DNA of 64,000 bases from contig JBNKHI010000012.1 of NCBI GenBank assembly GCA_050290265.1, forward strand, positions 1 to 64,000, in the 5' to 3' direction. Shown piece by piece: positions 54,179 through 63,052 of this stretch. Under the pieces are notes generated by a model. It did not search any database and was not told the origin of the DNA. It saw only the letters and a program-made list of their open reading frames with translations. The translations under genes were made by a program, and so were the position numbers. Within the stretch, counting starts at the first letter, position 1; every line of letters starts with the position of its first letter. The stretch is from JBNKFV01 sp050290265. GTDB lineage: Bacteria; Pseudomonadota; Gammaproteobacteria; Pseudomonadales; Cellvibrionaceae.

Positions 54179-55039
54179 CTATGTGCGCTTGCTGGCACCT
54201 TTAGAGCGCAAACGTTTCTGCTGTCGCATCAAGTCTTTTTCTTGTGTTTGAGTAATGCGAACGTGAGGAGCCTTCACGCCAGCGGTGACGCAAAGATCTT
54301 TAAGTTCTTTAGGGTTTAACTCTACCCACTGACCTGCTCGAACATGTGAAGGTATAAAAACGTTACCGTAGCGGACTCGCTTTAAGCGACTTACTTTAAC
54401 GCCCTGGGACTCCCAAAGACGACGAACTTCACGATTGCGCCCTTCCATTACAACGCAATAAAACCAACGATTTCGACCTTCACCAGCACCATCTACAATA
54501 TCTGTAAATTTAGCAACGCCATCTTCTAATAAAACACCCTCTCGCAATCGGCGCTTCATATCAGCATCGACATCCCCTTGAATACGAACCAAGTATTCAC
54601 GGTCAATGACGGAAGATGGATGCATGAGCTTATTGGCCAAGTCACCATCATTGGTAAACAACAATAACCCACTGGTATTAAAATCCAGCCGACCCACTGA
54701 AATCCAGCGTCCCTGAGTCAAACGTGGAAGGTTATCGTAAACAGTCTTCCGCCCCTCGGGATCTGAGCGTGAACATATTTCGCCCTCCGGCTTATTGTAT
54801 AAAATGACTCGCGGGGATTCTTTTACAGAAGCGGCGGCACCAATCGTTCGCCCGGCGAATTCAATCTTGTCCTTGGCTGAAACCCGGTCGCCTAACTTGG
54901 CAGTTTGACCATTAACACTGACCTTTCCGCTTTCAATAGCGCGCTCCATCTCACGACGGGACCCAATACCGGCGCGTGCCAGCACTTTTTGCAATTTTTC
55001 ATCAGCAGGGGGCTGCCCAGACTGCTTTTTGTCTATCAT
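54179..55039 (-). CDS. rluB: 23S rRNA pseudouridine synthase RluB (2605)
   Basis: The 286-residue RsuA-family enzyme has an S4 domain (LQKVLARAGIGSRREMERAIESGKVSVNG) and catalytic GRLDFNTSGLLLFTNDG near residue 113. It makes pseudouridine 2605 of 23S rRNA in E. coli. The C-terminal tail is basic (QQKRLRSKGASKR). ATG 55039 is chosen over an adjacent TTG. It follows scpB, as in Pseudomonas. Confidence 0.95.
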   Translation of the reverse strand: MIDKKQSGQPPADEKLQKVLARAGIGSRREMERAIESGKVSVNGQTAKLGDRVSAKDKIEFAGRTIGAAASVKESPRVILYNKPEGEICSRSDPEGRKTVYDNLPRLTQGRWISVGRLDFNTSGLLLFTNDGDLANKLMHPSSVIDREYLVRIQGDVDADMKRRLREGVLLEDGVAKFTDIVDGAGEGRNRWFYCVVMEGRNREVRRLWESQGVKVSRLKRVRYGNVFIPSHVRAGQWVELNPKELKDLCVTAGVKAPHVRITQTQEKDLMRQQKRLRSKGASKRT

Positions 55040-55144
55040 CAAAACAACTCAAAAAAGTAAATAAATATAAGAAATAAAATGCGGCGGCTAGAATAACACG
55101 AGTATCCCAAGAAGCCCTAAGTAGAATCAATTTAGCTCGAACAA

Positions 55145-55176
55145 TTAGACAGAGAGCCCTGAAGCCCTCTGTCTAA
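55145..55176. repeat. 10-bp inverted repeat between rluB and scpB
   Basis: TTAGACAGAG and CTCTGTCTAA flank a 12-nt loop. There is no T-run on either side, so it is not a standard terminator. It could be an mRNA processing or stability element of the scpB-rluB message. Confidence 0.45.
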
Positions 55177-55214
55177 GCACAAACACAGATACGTCGACAC
55201 ACGGCGTACGGTTA

Positions 55215-56252
55215 TCAGTCATTAAACAACGACGGTAATGGCTTGGCATCAGGGTCAGAGTCAGGCTCGTCATCAGATTCAGAATCGACGTCAGAATCAG
55301 AACCGTCTTCAGAATTGACATCTTGTTCAGTAGCGTCAACCCAGTCATCCGATGATTCTGAATCCTTTTCAGTATCTACGCCCTCTTCAGTATCTACGCC
55401 CTCATAAGTATCTACGCCTTCTTCAAGGGACTCAGCGGCATCAGTACCTTCTGCTACAGCGTCCATAAACGCCTGCGCAGCCTCTGCATCGATTTCAGTC
55501 GTATCTTCTTCCGCGGCGGCATCCGCCACATCTTCGCCAGCATTTTGCTCATGCTCGCCACCTGGGATGTTCTGAGCATCTTCCTCAAGCGCAAGCCCCA
55601 ATGCTGGATCAAGCTTATCAAAGTCAGCGATCTCGCTGAGACTCGGCAGTTCATCAAGGCTTTTCAGATTGAAATAATCCAGAAACTGCCGTGTTGTTGC
55701 ATACAATGAAGGCCTTCCAGGTACGTCTCTGTGCCCCACAACCTTAACCCAATCACGCTCGGTTAAGGTTTTAATAATATGAGAACTCACAGCCACACCG
55801 CGAATTTCTTCTATGTCACCGCGTGTAATAGGTTGTCGATAAGCAATGAGCGACAATGTCTCCAGCAAGGCTCGAGAATATTTTTGCGGCTTTTCATCCC
55901 ACAAGCGATTGACCCAGGTTGCGGTTTCGGCACGCACCTGAAAACGCCAACCCGTACCGACTTCCACTAACTCATAACCCGCGTCGGTACACTCAGCGGC
56001 AATTTCTTCAAGCACTGCGACGATTTCGCTGCGTTCCGGCTCAATATCAACCTCTGGATCGAACAGGCCACGCAACTTATCAATCGACAAGGGCATGCCC
56101 GCTGCCAGCAAAGCGCCTTGAAGAATTTTCTTTAACAAAGAACGTTCAACAGCCTTAGGCTCCGCCTTATGAATGACAGGCTCAAAACCACTTTCAGCGT
56201 GCTCAGTTTGTTCAAGCACGTCCGTTTCATCTAACTTTTCATCATCTATCAT
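55215..56252 (-). CDS. scpB: Segregation and condensation protein ScpB
   Basis: The 345-residue kleisin-associated subunit of the SMC-ScpAB complex has two winged-helix domains within residues ~40-225, including SLIAYRQPITRGDIEEIRGV and RDVPGRPSLYATTRQFLDYF. The C-terminal ~120 residues are a very acidic tail (Asp/Glu/Ser/Thr) containing three 18-bp repeats. It overlaps scpA by 4 nt (ATGA). Confidence 0.95.
   Translation of the reverse strand: MIDDEKLDETDVLEQTEHAESGFEPVIHKAEPKAVERSLLKKILQGALLAAGMPLSIDKLRGLFDPEVDIEPERSEIVAVLEEIAAECTDAGYELVEVGTGWRFQVRAETATWVNRLWDEKPQKYSRALLETLSLIAYRQPITRGDIEEIRGVAVSSHIIKTLTERDWVKVVGHRDVPGRPSLYATTRQFLDYFNLKSLDELPSLSEIADFDKLDPALGLALEEDAQNIPGGEHEQNAGEDVADAAAEEDTTEIDAEAAQAFMDAVAEGTDAAESLEEGVDTYEGVDTEEGVDTEKDSESSDDWVDATEQDVNSEDGSDSDVDSESDDEPDSDPDAKPLPSLFND
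55371..55424 (-). repeat. Three 18-bp tandem repeats inside scpB
   Basis: Copies at 55371-55388, 55389-55406 and 55407-55424 encode EGVDT plus one variable residue, in frame, in the acidic tail. The copy number may vary between strains by slippage without breaking the frame. Confidence 0.85.
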
Positions 56253-57151
56253 TGAATTCTTGCTTTCACATGAATGGGGCCAAATACTTCGCTCTGAACA
56301 ATTTCAACCAGCGACTCTTTAATTAATTCCATAACGGCCAAAAATGTAACAACTACACCTAACCGCCCTTCCGCTACAGAAAATAGACTGACGAAAGGCA
56401 CAAATTGCTTGCCGCTTAACTTATCTAGCACTTGTGCCATACGCTCGCGGGTCGACAGCTTTTCGCGCTCGACATGGTGGCTCTCGAACATATCAGCACG
56501 TCGCAACACTTCGGACAATGCCAGTAATAATTCCTTAAGATCGACCTCAGGCTCTGGACGTGTCAAATTGCGATCAGGTGCTTGAGCGCCTGCCTGGTGA
56601 ACATCGCGCCCCAGACGCGGTAAAGCATCGATGTCTTCAGCAGCCTTTTTAAAGCGCTCATACTCCTGCAAACGACGGATCAGACTGGCCCTTGGATCTT
56701 CTTCCTCTTCATCAGCCTCATCACTGCGCGGTAGCAGCATGCGCGACTTTATCTCTGCCAGCATTGCTGCCATGACCAGATATTCCGCCGCCAATTCAAA
56801 CTGCATGGCATCCATCAATTCCACGTAGGCAATATACTGCCGCGTTATATCCGCGACATTGATATCCAGGATATCAATGTTTTGACGTCGAATCAGATAC
56901 AACAACAGATCCAGCGGCCCCTCGAAAGACTCGAGAATAACTTCAAGAGCGTCGGGCGGTATATAGAGGTCTTTGGGCAGGTCGGTATAGGCTTTACCAT
57001 GCACAATGGCGAAAGGCATCTCGCCCTGACTTGGCTGCCCTTTCTCGTCCTCCTTATCGGAAGTTATGTCAGGTGCAGTTTGTTGCCCCTCAACCTCTTC
57101 TACAGCGACGTCATCTACTGACTGAACTGTATCTTCCATATCTTCGCTCAC
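56249..57151 (-). CDS. scpA: Segregation and condensation protein ScpA
   Basis: The 300-residue kleisin of the SMC complex has the N-terminal helical domain with FEGPLDLLLYLIRRQNIDILDI near residue 75 and the C-terminal winged helix ending in AVMELIKESLVEIVQSEVFGPIHV. The start GTG at 57151 has AGAGG 8 nt upstream; the frame is open to a TTG at 57235 without support, and ATG 57139 is another possible start. A polar, acidic N-terminal extension of about 55 residues precedes the conserved part. Confidence 0.94.
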   Translation of the reverse strand: MSEDMEDTVQSVDDVAVEEVEGQQTAPDITSDKEDEKGQPSQGEMPFAIVHGKAYTDLPKDLYIPPDALEVILESFEGPLDLLLYLIRRQNIDILDINVADITRQYIAYVELMDAMQFELAAEYLVMAAMLAEIKSRMLLPRSDEADEEEEDPRASLIRRLQEYERFKKAAEDIDALPRLGRDVHQAGAQAPDRNLTRPEPEVDLKELLLALSEVLRRADMFESHHVEREKLSTRERMAQVLDKLSGKQFVPFVSLFSVAEGRLGVVVTFLAVMELIKESLVEIVQSEVFGPIHVKARIQ

Positions 57152-57288
57152 AAGAGGGCCTCTACCGTTAATAATATAGGCGCGAAGTAACGCGCTGATT
57201 CTGACAGCTTGAACGAGGTCAAGCCTAATGGGCAAACCGCCGCGCTATCACTTGGCCAATGACCCAACTGTTTTTCAATAAGCCGCCG

Positions 57289-57318
57289 ATTATAACGGCT
57301 TAACGGAAGACATAACAG
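57289..57318 (-). promoter_or_regulatory. Weak promoter candidate for scpAB
   Basis: A perfect -10 TATAAT (57289-57294) lies 18 nt from CTGTTA (57313-57318), on the minus strand in the 198-bp gap between yciO and scpA. A 7-bp inverted repeat (57279-57302) overlaps the -10. Confidence 0.35.
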
Positions 57319-57349
57319 CATTGTAAAATTTGAAAAATAACCTTTAAAA

Positions 57350-57985
57350 TCAGTCTGTTAAATCAAACTCTTCGAGATTACCCACACCTTTACGCAGCAA
57401 AACAGGCGCATCGCCAGAAAGATCGATAACCGACGTCGCTTCCAGCCCGCAATACCCACCATCAACGACGAGGTCCAATTGGTGCTCTAATGTCTCTCGA
57501 ATATCATAAGGATCGGTAAGCGGTAGCGGATCACCCGGCAAGATCAACGTACCACTCATAATCGGCTCACCTAGCTCTTCCATCAAGGCCAGCGCAATCA
57601 AGTTTTGTGGAACACGAATACCAATGGTTTTTCGTTTCGGATGCATGAGCCTGCGCGGCACCTCTGATGTTGCAGGTAAGATAAAGGTGTAAGGCCCCGG
57701 AGTATGCGCTTTTAGCAACCGGAAAGTCTGGTTATCCACTTTGGCGTATGTCGCTAACTCAGAGAGATCCCGGCACATCAAGGTGAAGTTATGATCTTTA
57801 TCCAACTGACGGATGGATCGAATACGGTCCAGGGCAAACTTGTCGCCCAAATGACAACCAATAGCATAGGCAGAATCCGTGGGGTAAGCCACCACCCCAC
57901 CTTGGCGAATGATATCTGCCGCCTGCTTTATTAGCCGCTGTTGTGGATTATCCGGGTGTATTGTAAAAAACTGGGCCACATGCAC
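57350..57985 (-). CDS. yciO: YciO, Sua5/TsaC-like protein
   Basis: The 211-residue YrdC-domain protein has GGVVAYPTDSAYAIGCHLGDK near residue 30, LMCRDLSELA near 68 and the PGPYTFILPAT segment. It is a paralogue of the t6A37 enzyme TsaC; YciO itself is thought not to replace TsaC efficiently. It sits between rnm and scpAB, the conserved order. Confidence 0.92.
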   Translation of the reverse strand: MHVAQFFTIHPDNPQQRLIKQAADIIRQGGVVAYPTDSAYAIGCHLGDKFALDRIRSIRQLDKDHNFTLMCRDLSELATYAKVDNQTFRLLKAHTPGPYTFILPATSEVPRRLMHPKRKTIGIRVPQNLIALALMEELGEPIMSGTLILPGDPLPLTDPYDIRETLEHQLDLVVDGGYCGLEATSVIDLSGDAPVLLRKGVGNLEEFDLTD

Positions 57986-58052
57986 TCCTTAACATCTTCT
58001 GATACGACGAGCGAGTAAACGGCTAGCTAGCGGCCGACTCAAAATAAATGGT

Positions 58053-58892
58053 TTAAATTTGATCAAACGCAGCCCAAACGGGCTGACACCCCTCAGGCAA
58101 TTCGGATTGTTGACCGAGTTCTTGCCAGGGTTGTCCCTGACGATGAAAATCACTACCGGTAGACGCCAATAAGCCGAAATGGCCACATAATTCGGCTAAC
58201 ATCTTAGTTACTTTGGGGTCTTGACGGCTACTGACAACTTCCATGGCGCCGCCACCGGCAGCTGAAAAATCAGCTATAAGCTCCCGCAATTTGGTGCGGG
58301 TTAACTTATATTTCTCAGGGTGCGCCAAGACAGCAATGCCTCCAGCCTCTACTATCAACCCGACAGCTTCGCAAACTTCAGGCCAAACATTGCCAATATC
58401 GCCAACTTTTCCAGCCCCGAGGTAACGTTTGAAGGCTTGAGCGGAACTCTTGACGAATCCACTGGCTACCATATGTGCAGCAAAATGCGGCCGCCCTATT
58501 ATCGAATCACCCGCGAAACCCTGCGCGCCGGCCAAAGCATCTTTAAGTCCAACCTTTTCCAATTTTACAGCGATCTGCTGAGCCCGGTCGTTACGTAACC
58601 TATGCAAAGTGTCTAACGCTGCAACCAATTTTGGACGATTAATATCGATGTTCAAACCCACAACGTGTATCGTGCGGCCTCGCCATTGAGCGGAAACTTC
58701 AATACCCGAGATTAGGCTTAAAGGTAGATCTTTAGCGGTAGATTGAGCTTCAGCGACCCCCGCCACGGTGTCATGATCAGTGAGAGCCAACACGTCAACA
58801 CCCATCTCTGCAGCGCGTTTTACCACGTCTGCAGGTGAAAACTCGCCATCCGACGCCCGGCTATGGCAATGTAAATCGAAACATTTAGTCAA
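58053..58892 (-). CDS. rnm: PHP-domain 5'-3' exoribonuclease / nucleotide phosphatase (RNase AM, YciV)
   Basis: The 279-residue metal-dependent hydrolase has DLHCHSRASDGEFSP at the N-terminus, LTDHDTV near residue 37, GIEVSAQW near 61, AVLAHPEKYK near 185 and GSDFHRQG near 247, the PHP ligands. In E. coli this family trims 5' ends of rRNAs and small RNAs and also hydrolyses 3',5'-bisphosphate nucleotides. It is divergent from the membrane gene at 59007. Confidence 0.93.
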   Translation of the reverse strand: MTKCFDLHCHSRASDGEFSPADVVKRAAEMGVDVLALTDHDTVAGVAEAQSTAKDLPLSLISGIEVSAQWRGRTIHVVGLNIDINRPKLVAALDTLHRLRNDRAQQIAVKLEKVGLKDALAGAQGFAGDSIIGRPHFAAHMVASGFVKSSAQAFKRYLGAGKVGDIGNVWPEVCEAVGLIVEAGGIAVLAHPEKYKLTRTKLRELIADFSAAGGGAMEVVSSRQDPKVTKMLAELCGHFGLLASTGSDFHRQGQPWQELGQQSELPEGCQPVWAAFDQI

Positions 58893-59006
58893 TTGGCTAC
58901 CCGATCACTGTATTAATTGCGCAGTATTACTTAAAATCTGCGCTCTGTTGTCAGCCATTATCGCAAAGGCTGTGCCATTCACCAATGATAAGTGAAGAAA
59001 ACCTCA

Positions 59007-59726
59007 ATGACGGAAAGCAATTCAAGCGAAACGCCGCTAGAAAAAAAGAAAGGCGACAACCTGCTCATCAATATTCTGGTGAATATCGTCATTCCTACTT
59101 TTATATTAAGCAAAGCGAGTGGCGACGAATATTTGGGTACAAAACTAGCACTTATTGTGGCCTTGGCTTTCCCGCTGCTTTACGGGCTAAAAGACTTTGT
59201 ACAGACCAAGAAAGTCAACCTATTCTCTGGTTTGGGTTTTGTGAGCATCCTACTGACAGGCTCCATTACCTTGTTAGAACTCGACCCAAAGTACATCGCG
59301 ATTAAGGAAGCAGCAATACCAGGCATATTCGGCATTGCGACACTTTTTTCCTTAAAAACCCGCTTCCCACTGGTAAAAACATTCCTCTATAACGAAAAGA
59401 TCCTAAGAGTAGACCGAATTGCCCAGGCGCTAGAGAAAGCCGGTGCAGAAAAAGCTTTCGAGAAAGTCCTCGCCAATGCCTCGCTACTGGTCGCAAGCTC
59501 TTTTTTCTTATCCTCCATTTTGAATTATGCACTCGCGAAAATTCTGTTAGTCAGCGCACCCGGCTCTGTCGCATTTAATGAAGAGCTTGGAAAAATGACG
59601 GCGCTTAGTTTTCCCGTTATTGCCGTACCCGCAACGCTAGTACTGATGTTTGCGCTGTTTTATTTATTTAGAAATATTAAAAAACTAACGTCGCTCGACC
59701 TTGATGACGTTTTAGTTCAACAATAA
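59007..59726 (+). CDS. VC0807-like integral membrane protein
   Basis: The 239-residue protein has six hydrophobic stretches: ~20-37, 46-60, 72-90, 98-112, 155-182 and 198-224. It resembles the VC0807 family; function is unknown. It occupies the position where YciB/IspZ is often found beside yciI, but is longer than that 180-residue protein and I do not see its motifs. ATG 59007 is taken as start; GTG 58992 five codons upstream is possible. Confidence 0.75.
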   Translation: MTESNSSETPLEKKKGDNLLINILVNIVIPTFILSKASGDEYLGTKLALIVALAFPLLYGLKDFVQTKKVNLFSGLGFVSILLTGSITLLELDPKYIAIKEAAIPGIFGIATLFSLKTRFPLVKTFLYNEKILRVDRIAQALEKAGAEKAFEKVLANASLLVASSFFLSSILNYALAKILLVSAPGSVAFNEELGKMTALSFPVIAVPATLVLMFALFYLFRNIKKLTSLDLDDVLVQQ

Positions 59727-59741
59727 AACCAGGAACTTTTT

Positions 59742-60041
59742 ATGTTGTATGTATTTATTTGCCAGGACAAACCTGACAGTCTCGCCCAGCGCAAAGCCCA
59801 TAGGCCAGAACACTTAGCGCGTTTAGAAGCACTAAACAATGAAGGCCGGCTGATCATCGCTGGCCCCAACCCTGCGATAGACAATAGCGACCCTGGGGCT
59901 GCGGGCTTTACGGGTAGTATCGTCATTGCTGAATTTCCCAGCCTCGAGGACGCGCAAATCTGGGCCGACGCTGAACCCTTTATTAAACACGGTGTTTATG
60001 AAAGCGTTACCGTAAAGCCTTTTAATCGTGTACTGCCCTAG
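59742..60041 (+). CDS. YciI family protein
   Basis: The 99-residue ferredoxin-like protein has the conserved His of AHRPEHLARLEAL near residue 20 and the Asp of FPSLEDAQIWADAEPF near 74. The YciI fold is dimeric; enzyme activity is not established for most members. It lies 15 bp after the membrane protein gene. Confidence 0.93.
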   Translation: MLYVFICQDKPDSLAQRKAHRPEHLARLEALNNEGRLIIAGPNPAIDNSDPGAAGFTGSIVIAEFPSLEDAQIWADAEPFIKHGVYESVTVKPFNRVLP

Positions 60042-60085
60042 CGCTCCGCTAGAATGCCCCAAAATAGCAATATGGATTTGAACTC

Positions 60086-60769
60086 GTGAAGATAAACAAG
60101 CTTTTTGGCCTGCTCGGCTGCCTTACTCTATTAAATATTGCCCCCAATGCCCTCGCTGCAACCGGTTATATTATTGATGAAATATATGTCCCTCTTCGTG
60201 CCGGACAAGGCAATCAATACAAGATTCTAAACAAGGGCCTACGCAGCGGAACGGCATTAAAAATCATTGAAGAAAATGATGGTAGTGAATGGATGCTCGT
60301 AGAAACCAAAGGTGGAGTACAAGGCTGGATACGCAGTCAATATGTGCAAAAAGAACCTACCGCCGAACTTAAGCTGGCTGATATTACTCGTCGTTTAGCA
60401 GAAAAAAATGATAAATATGCTGACACCAAGTCTGCCTATCAGGAACTTCAGGATAAGAATTCAGAACTTGAAGCCAGTCTTGCAGAAGCAACGGCAAACC
60501 TTCAGACAACAACCGAAGAGCTGAATGAACTCAAAAAAATCTCTGGCGACGCAGTAGCACTCCACCAGCGCCATCAAGAATTTATGGAAAAATACGAAGT
60601 ATTAAAGACTGAGTTAGATATTAAGGTCGGTGAAAATGAACGGCTCCGAAAAGACGACCGTCGCAGCTGGTTCATATATGGTGCCGGTGCTGTCGGTTTC
60701 GGCGTCTTTTTGACACTGATCATCCCTTTATTTAGACGTAAAAAACGTTATTCAGAGTGGGCTAATTAA
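60086..60769 (+). CDS. SH3-domain membrane protein (TIGR04211 / YgiM-like)
   Basis: The 227-residue protein has a signal peptide ending at ALA-AT, a bacterial SH3 domain (residues ~27-90, YVPLRAGQGNQYKILNKGLRSGTALKIIEEN), a coiled coil (~98-180) and a C-terminal transmembrane helix followed by basic residues (RRKKR). The order matches YgiM-like proteins. The start is a GTG. It lies 8 bp before the cyclophilin gene. Confidence 0.9.
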   Translation: MKINKLFGLLGCLTLLNIAPNALAATGYIIDEIYVPLRAGQGNQYKILNKGLRSGTALKIIEENDGSEWMLVETKGGVQGWIRSQYVQKEPTAELKLADITRRLAEKNDKYADTKSAYQELQDKNSELEASLAEATANLQTTTEELNELKKISGDAVALHQRHQEFMEKYEVLKTELDIKVGENERLRKDDRRSWFIYGAGAVGFGVFLTLIIPLFRRKKRYSEWAN

Positions 60770-60777
60770 GACAACCG

Positions 60778-61368
60778 ATGAAACTGTTCGTAGTTAAAGC
60801 GGCCTTGCAGCTCAGTTTATTGCTGCTTTTAGTGATCCCCTGCCCGTCTTATGCCGTTGATAGCGATCCCAGGGTGAAGCTTTCAACGGACATGGGCGAT
60901 ATTGTTGTGGAGTTATACCCGGCATTAGCGCCCGTTACTGTGGCTAATTTCCTTAATTATGTGGACAACCGATTTTACGATGGCTTGATTTTCCACAGGG
61001 TTGTGCCCGGCTTTATGATTCAAACCGGCGGCAAACGTTTTGACTTTACCGATAAAGAACCCAATGAACCCATAGTCAATGAATCAGCCAATGGCTTGCT
61101 GAATAAACCCGGCACTCTGGCGATGGCTCGCCTCTCAGATCCGGACAGTGCCACTTCCCAGTTTTTTATCAATCTCGCCGATAATCGGCATCTTGACCCG
61201 AAAAAGAAAAAACCCGGCTATACCGTATTTGGCAAAGTTATCCAAGGAATGGATGTAGCCATTGCAATCAGTAAACAAACAACAGGGTTGTACAAGAAGT
61301 TCCCAAAAGCACCTAACGTGCCGATACGAATTCTTAAAGCCCGAAGGCTGAATACAGAAGCCCAATAG
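60778..61368 (+). CDS. ppiA: Periplasmic cyclophilin peptidyl-prolyl isomerase (PpiA-like)
   Basis: The 196-residue enzyme has a signal peptide to about SYA-VDS, then the cyclophilin fold with FHRVVPGFMIQTGG near residue 73 and SQFFINLADN near 122. It speeds proline isomerisation in exported proteins. E. coli PpiA has 190 residues. Confidence 0.93.
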   Translation: MKLFVVKAALQLSLLLLLVIPCPSYAVDSDPRVKLSTDMGDIVVELYPALAPVTVANFLNYVDNRFYDGLIFHRVVPGFMIQTGGKRFDFTDKEPNEPIVNESANGLLNKPGTLAMARLSDPDSATSQFFINLADNRHLDPKKKKPGYTVFGKVIQGMDVAIAISKQTTGLYKKFPKAPNVPIRILKARRLNTEAQ

Positions 61369-61435
61369 ACAACCTATATTGGTGCGCAATGTAGATAATA
61401 CTTGTGCAACGACATATCAAAGTGAGAACCCCATC

Positions 61436-62191
61436 ATGCCGATAGCCCTTAGTGTTAATCTCAATAAGATAGCGCTTATACGTAACTCTCGGGAAGGCAA
61501 CTACCCTAGTGTAAAAGCGTTTGCAGAGCTTTGTATTGAAAAAGGCGTCCAGGGTATTACCGTGCACCCACGCCCAGACCAAAGACATATTCGGCCAAGT
61601 GACGTCTACGAGTTGAGTGAACTATGCCAAAAACACAACGACATTGAATTCAACGTTGAAGGCAACCCTTTTGAAGGTCCGATAGGCACGTATCCAGGAT
61701 TTATGGCCTTAGTGGAAGCAAGCCTGCCTGAGCAATGCACACTTGTGCCAGACGGGCAAAGCCAGCTCACCTCCGATCACGGGTTTGACCTCACTCAGAC
61801 AGGTGAAAAGCTAAAGCCCATCATCGCTAAGCTACACGCGTTAAATATTCGAGTTAGCCTGTTTATGGACCCTGACATCCAACAAATCAAACTTGCGAAA
61901 GATATTGGGGCTGACCGTATTGAGTTGTATACCGGACCTTACGCAGCAGCCTTCCTTAACAAAACCGACGATTTGGAGACTCTTTATCAGCGCTATACGG
62001 CTGCTGGAGACTATGCCACGCAAATTGGACTAGGTGTGAATGCAGGCCATGACCTTAATCTCGAAAACCTTCCACAGTTCTGTAAAGTACCAGGGTTACT
62101 CGAAGTATCTATAGGCCATGCCTTGACCGTAGACTCTCTCCGAATGGGCATGGAGAATGCGGTTGAGGCCTACTTAGATGCATGTGCTTAA
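61436..62191 (+). CDS. pdxJ: Pyridoxine 5'-phosphate synthase, divergent form
   Basis: The 251-residue enzyme makes pyridoxine 5'-phosphate from 3-amino-1-hydroxyacetone phosphate and deoxyxylulose phosphate. The catalytic His residues are in GITVHPRPDQRHI near residue 43 and VSIGHALT near 225. The N-terminus reads LSVNLNKIALIRNSREGNYPS where typical gammaproteobacterial PdxJ has VNIDHIATLRNAR, and the loop EFNVEGNP also differs. These resemble the Bacteroidetes form. It is not beside recO/acpS. ATG 61436 is the likely start. Confidence 0.9.
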   Translation: MPIALSVNLNKIALIRNSREGNYPSVKAFAELCIEKGVQGITVHPRPDQRHIRPSDVYELSELCQKHNDIEFNVEGNPFEGPIGTYPGFMALVEASLPEQCTLVPDGQSQLTSDHGFDLTQTGEKLKPIIAKLHALNIRVSLFMDPDIQQIKLAKDIGADRIELYTGPYAAAFLNKTDDLETLYQRYTAAGDYATQIGLGVNAGHDLNLENLPQFCKVPGLLEVSIGHALTVDSLRMGMENAVEAYLDACA

Positions 62192-62278
62192 GAAGTAAAC
62201 AACTGCCACTCAGGGATAATAGCTAGCGAATTAGGTAGCACTGTATGCTTATTGCTTCTATGTCCCTGCTGGTCCTAA

Positions 62279-62300
62279 AACGACAATATCGTTATTTTTT
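62279..62300 (+). terminator. Weak intrinsic terminator after pdxJ
   Basis: A 5-bp stem AACGA/TCGTT with a 5-nt loop is followed by A and then TTTTTT. It is 88 bp after the pdxJ stop. The stem is short. Confidence 0.4.
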
Positions 62301-62454
62301 GATCCAGTGCAAACGGTAGTAAAAAAACACTTGCAATATTTCAGGATCGTCGCAATATAGAACACAAGGGCGCCCCCGATACACCAGAGATTTTTAAATT
62401 TATCGCACACAAACGTGTGGGGTAAAGTACAACTCAGGCTAAGGAGGTTTGCCA

Positions 62455-62820
62455 ATGTCTTCAAACGTTGTTTACCGTGATATCGATCACTCACCAGCGC
62501 TGACTGACACCATTCACAAGAAACTCGCTAAGCTTTCCCGTTTTTCCAACAATATTCAGCACAGCCGTGTAGTTCTGGACGCGCCACATAACCACAAGCA
62601 CAAAGGCAAGCTGTATCGCGCATCAATAGAACTGGATATCAAAGGTAAACCTGTCGTCATTCACCGGGACGACTCATCAATACACACCGCTGTGCGGGAC
62701 GCCTTTAACGTAGCAGAAAGAAAACTCAAACAAATTTCTTCGCCCCGCTACGACCGGGAAGGTATTAAAGATTTAGAGGAAAACGATCTTGATTTTGTAG
62801 AGCAAGAGCTCGCTTCTTAA
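62455..62820 (+). CDS. HPF/RaiA family ribosome-associated protein
   Basis: The 121-residue S30AE-fold protein has helix motifs LTDTIHKKLAKLSRF and HTAVRDAFNVAERKLKQI. Proteins of this family bind the 30S subunit in stationary phase and block translation. It is not the copy normally beside rpoN. A perfect AAGGAGG lies 8 nt before the ATG. A CACAC/GTGTG hairpin (62406-62419) lies in the leader, and a strong terminator follows. Confidence 0.88.
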   Translation: MSSNVVYRDIDHSPALTDTIHKKLAKLSRFSNNIQHSRVVLDAPHNHKHKGKLYRASIELDIKGKPVVIHRDDSSIHTAVRDAFNVAERKLKQISSPRYDREGIKDLEENDLDFVEQELAS

Positions 62821-62858
62821 CGTTTTGAAAAGCCCTTAATACAAGAGTGAACCATCAG

Positions 62859-62887
62859 AAAAGACCAACGCTTGCGTTGGTCTTTTT
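62859..62887 (+). terminator. Intrinsic terminator of the HPF gene
   Basis: AAAAGACCAACG/CGTTGGTCTTTT with a CTTG loop and a run of T, 38 bp after the stop. Confidence 0.9.
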
Positions 62888-62918
62888 GTTTGCCTCTTCC
62901 CCAGCCTCGCTTAACGAC

Positions 62919-62954
62919 TGACAACTGTCAACGACGCCCAAAAATCCTTATAAT
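62919..62954 (+). promoter_or_regulatory. Candidate hemH promoter with inverted repeat
   Basis: TATAAT (62949-62954) lies 18 nt after CTGTCA (62925-62930). The -35 is part of TGACA-AC-TGTCA (62919-62930), an inverted repeat that could be an operator half-site pair. The regulator, if any, is unknown. Confidence 0.45.
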
Positions 62955-63052
62955 CATCAGTTTTGATCCAACTGTATCCTGTTACGTATGTTGCCGACGA
63001 CCTAGTTTTTCAACAACCTTTAGCCATTCAGCTGTATCAAGGTAACACCTTC

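Noticed and set aside
55371..55424. CRISPR-like repeats
   Set aside because: The 18-bp units are contiguous with no spacers and are in-frame coding repeats of scpB.
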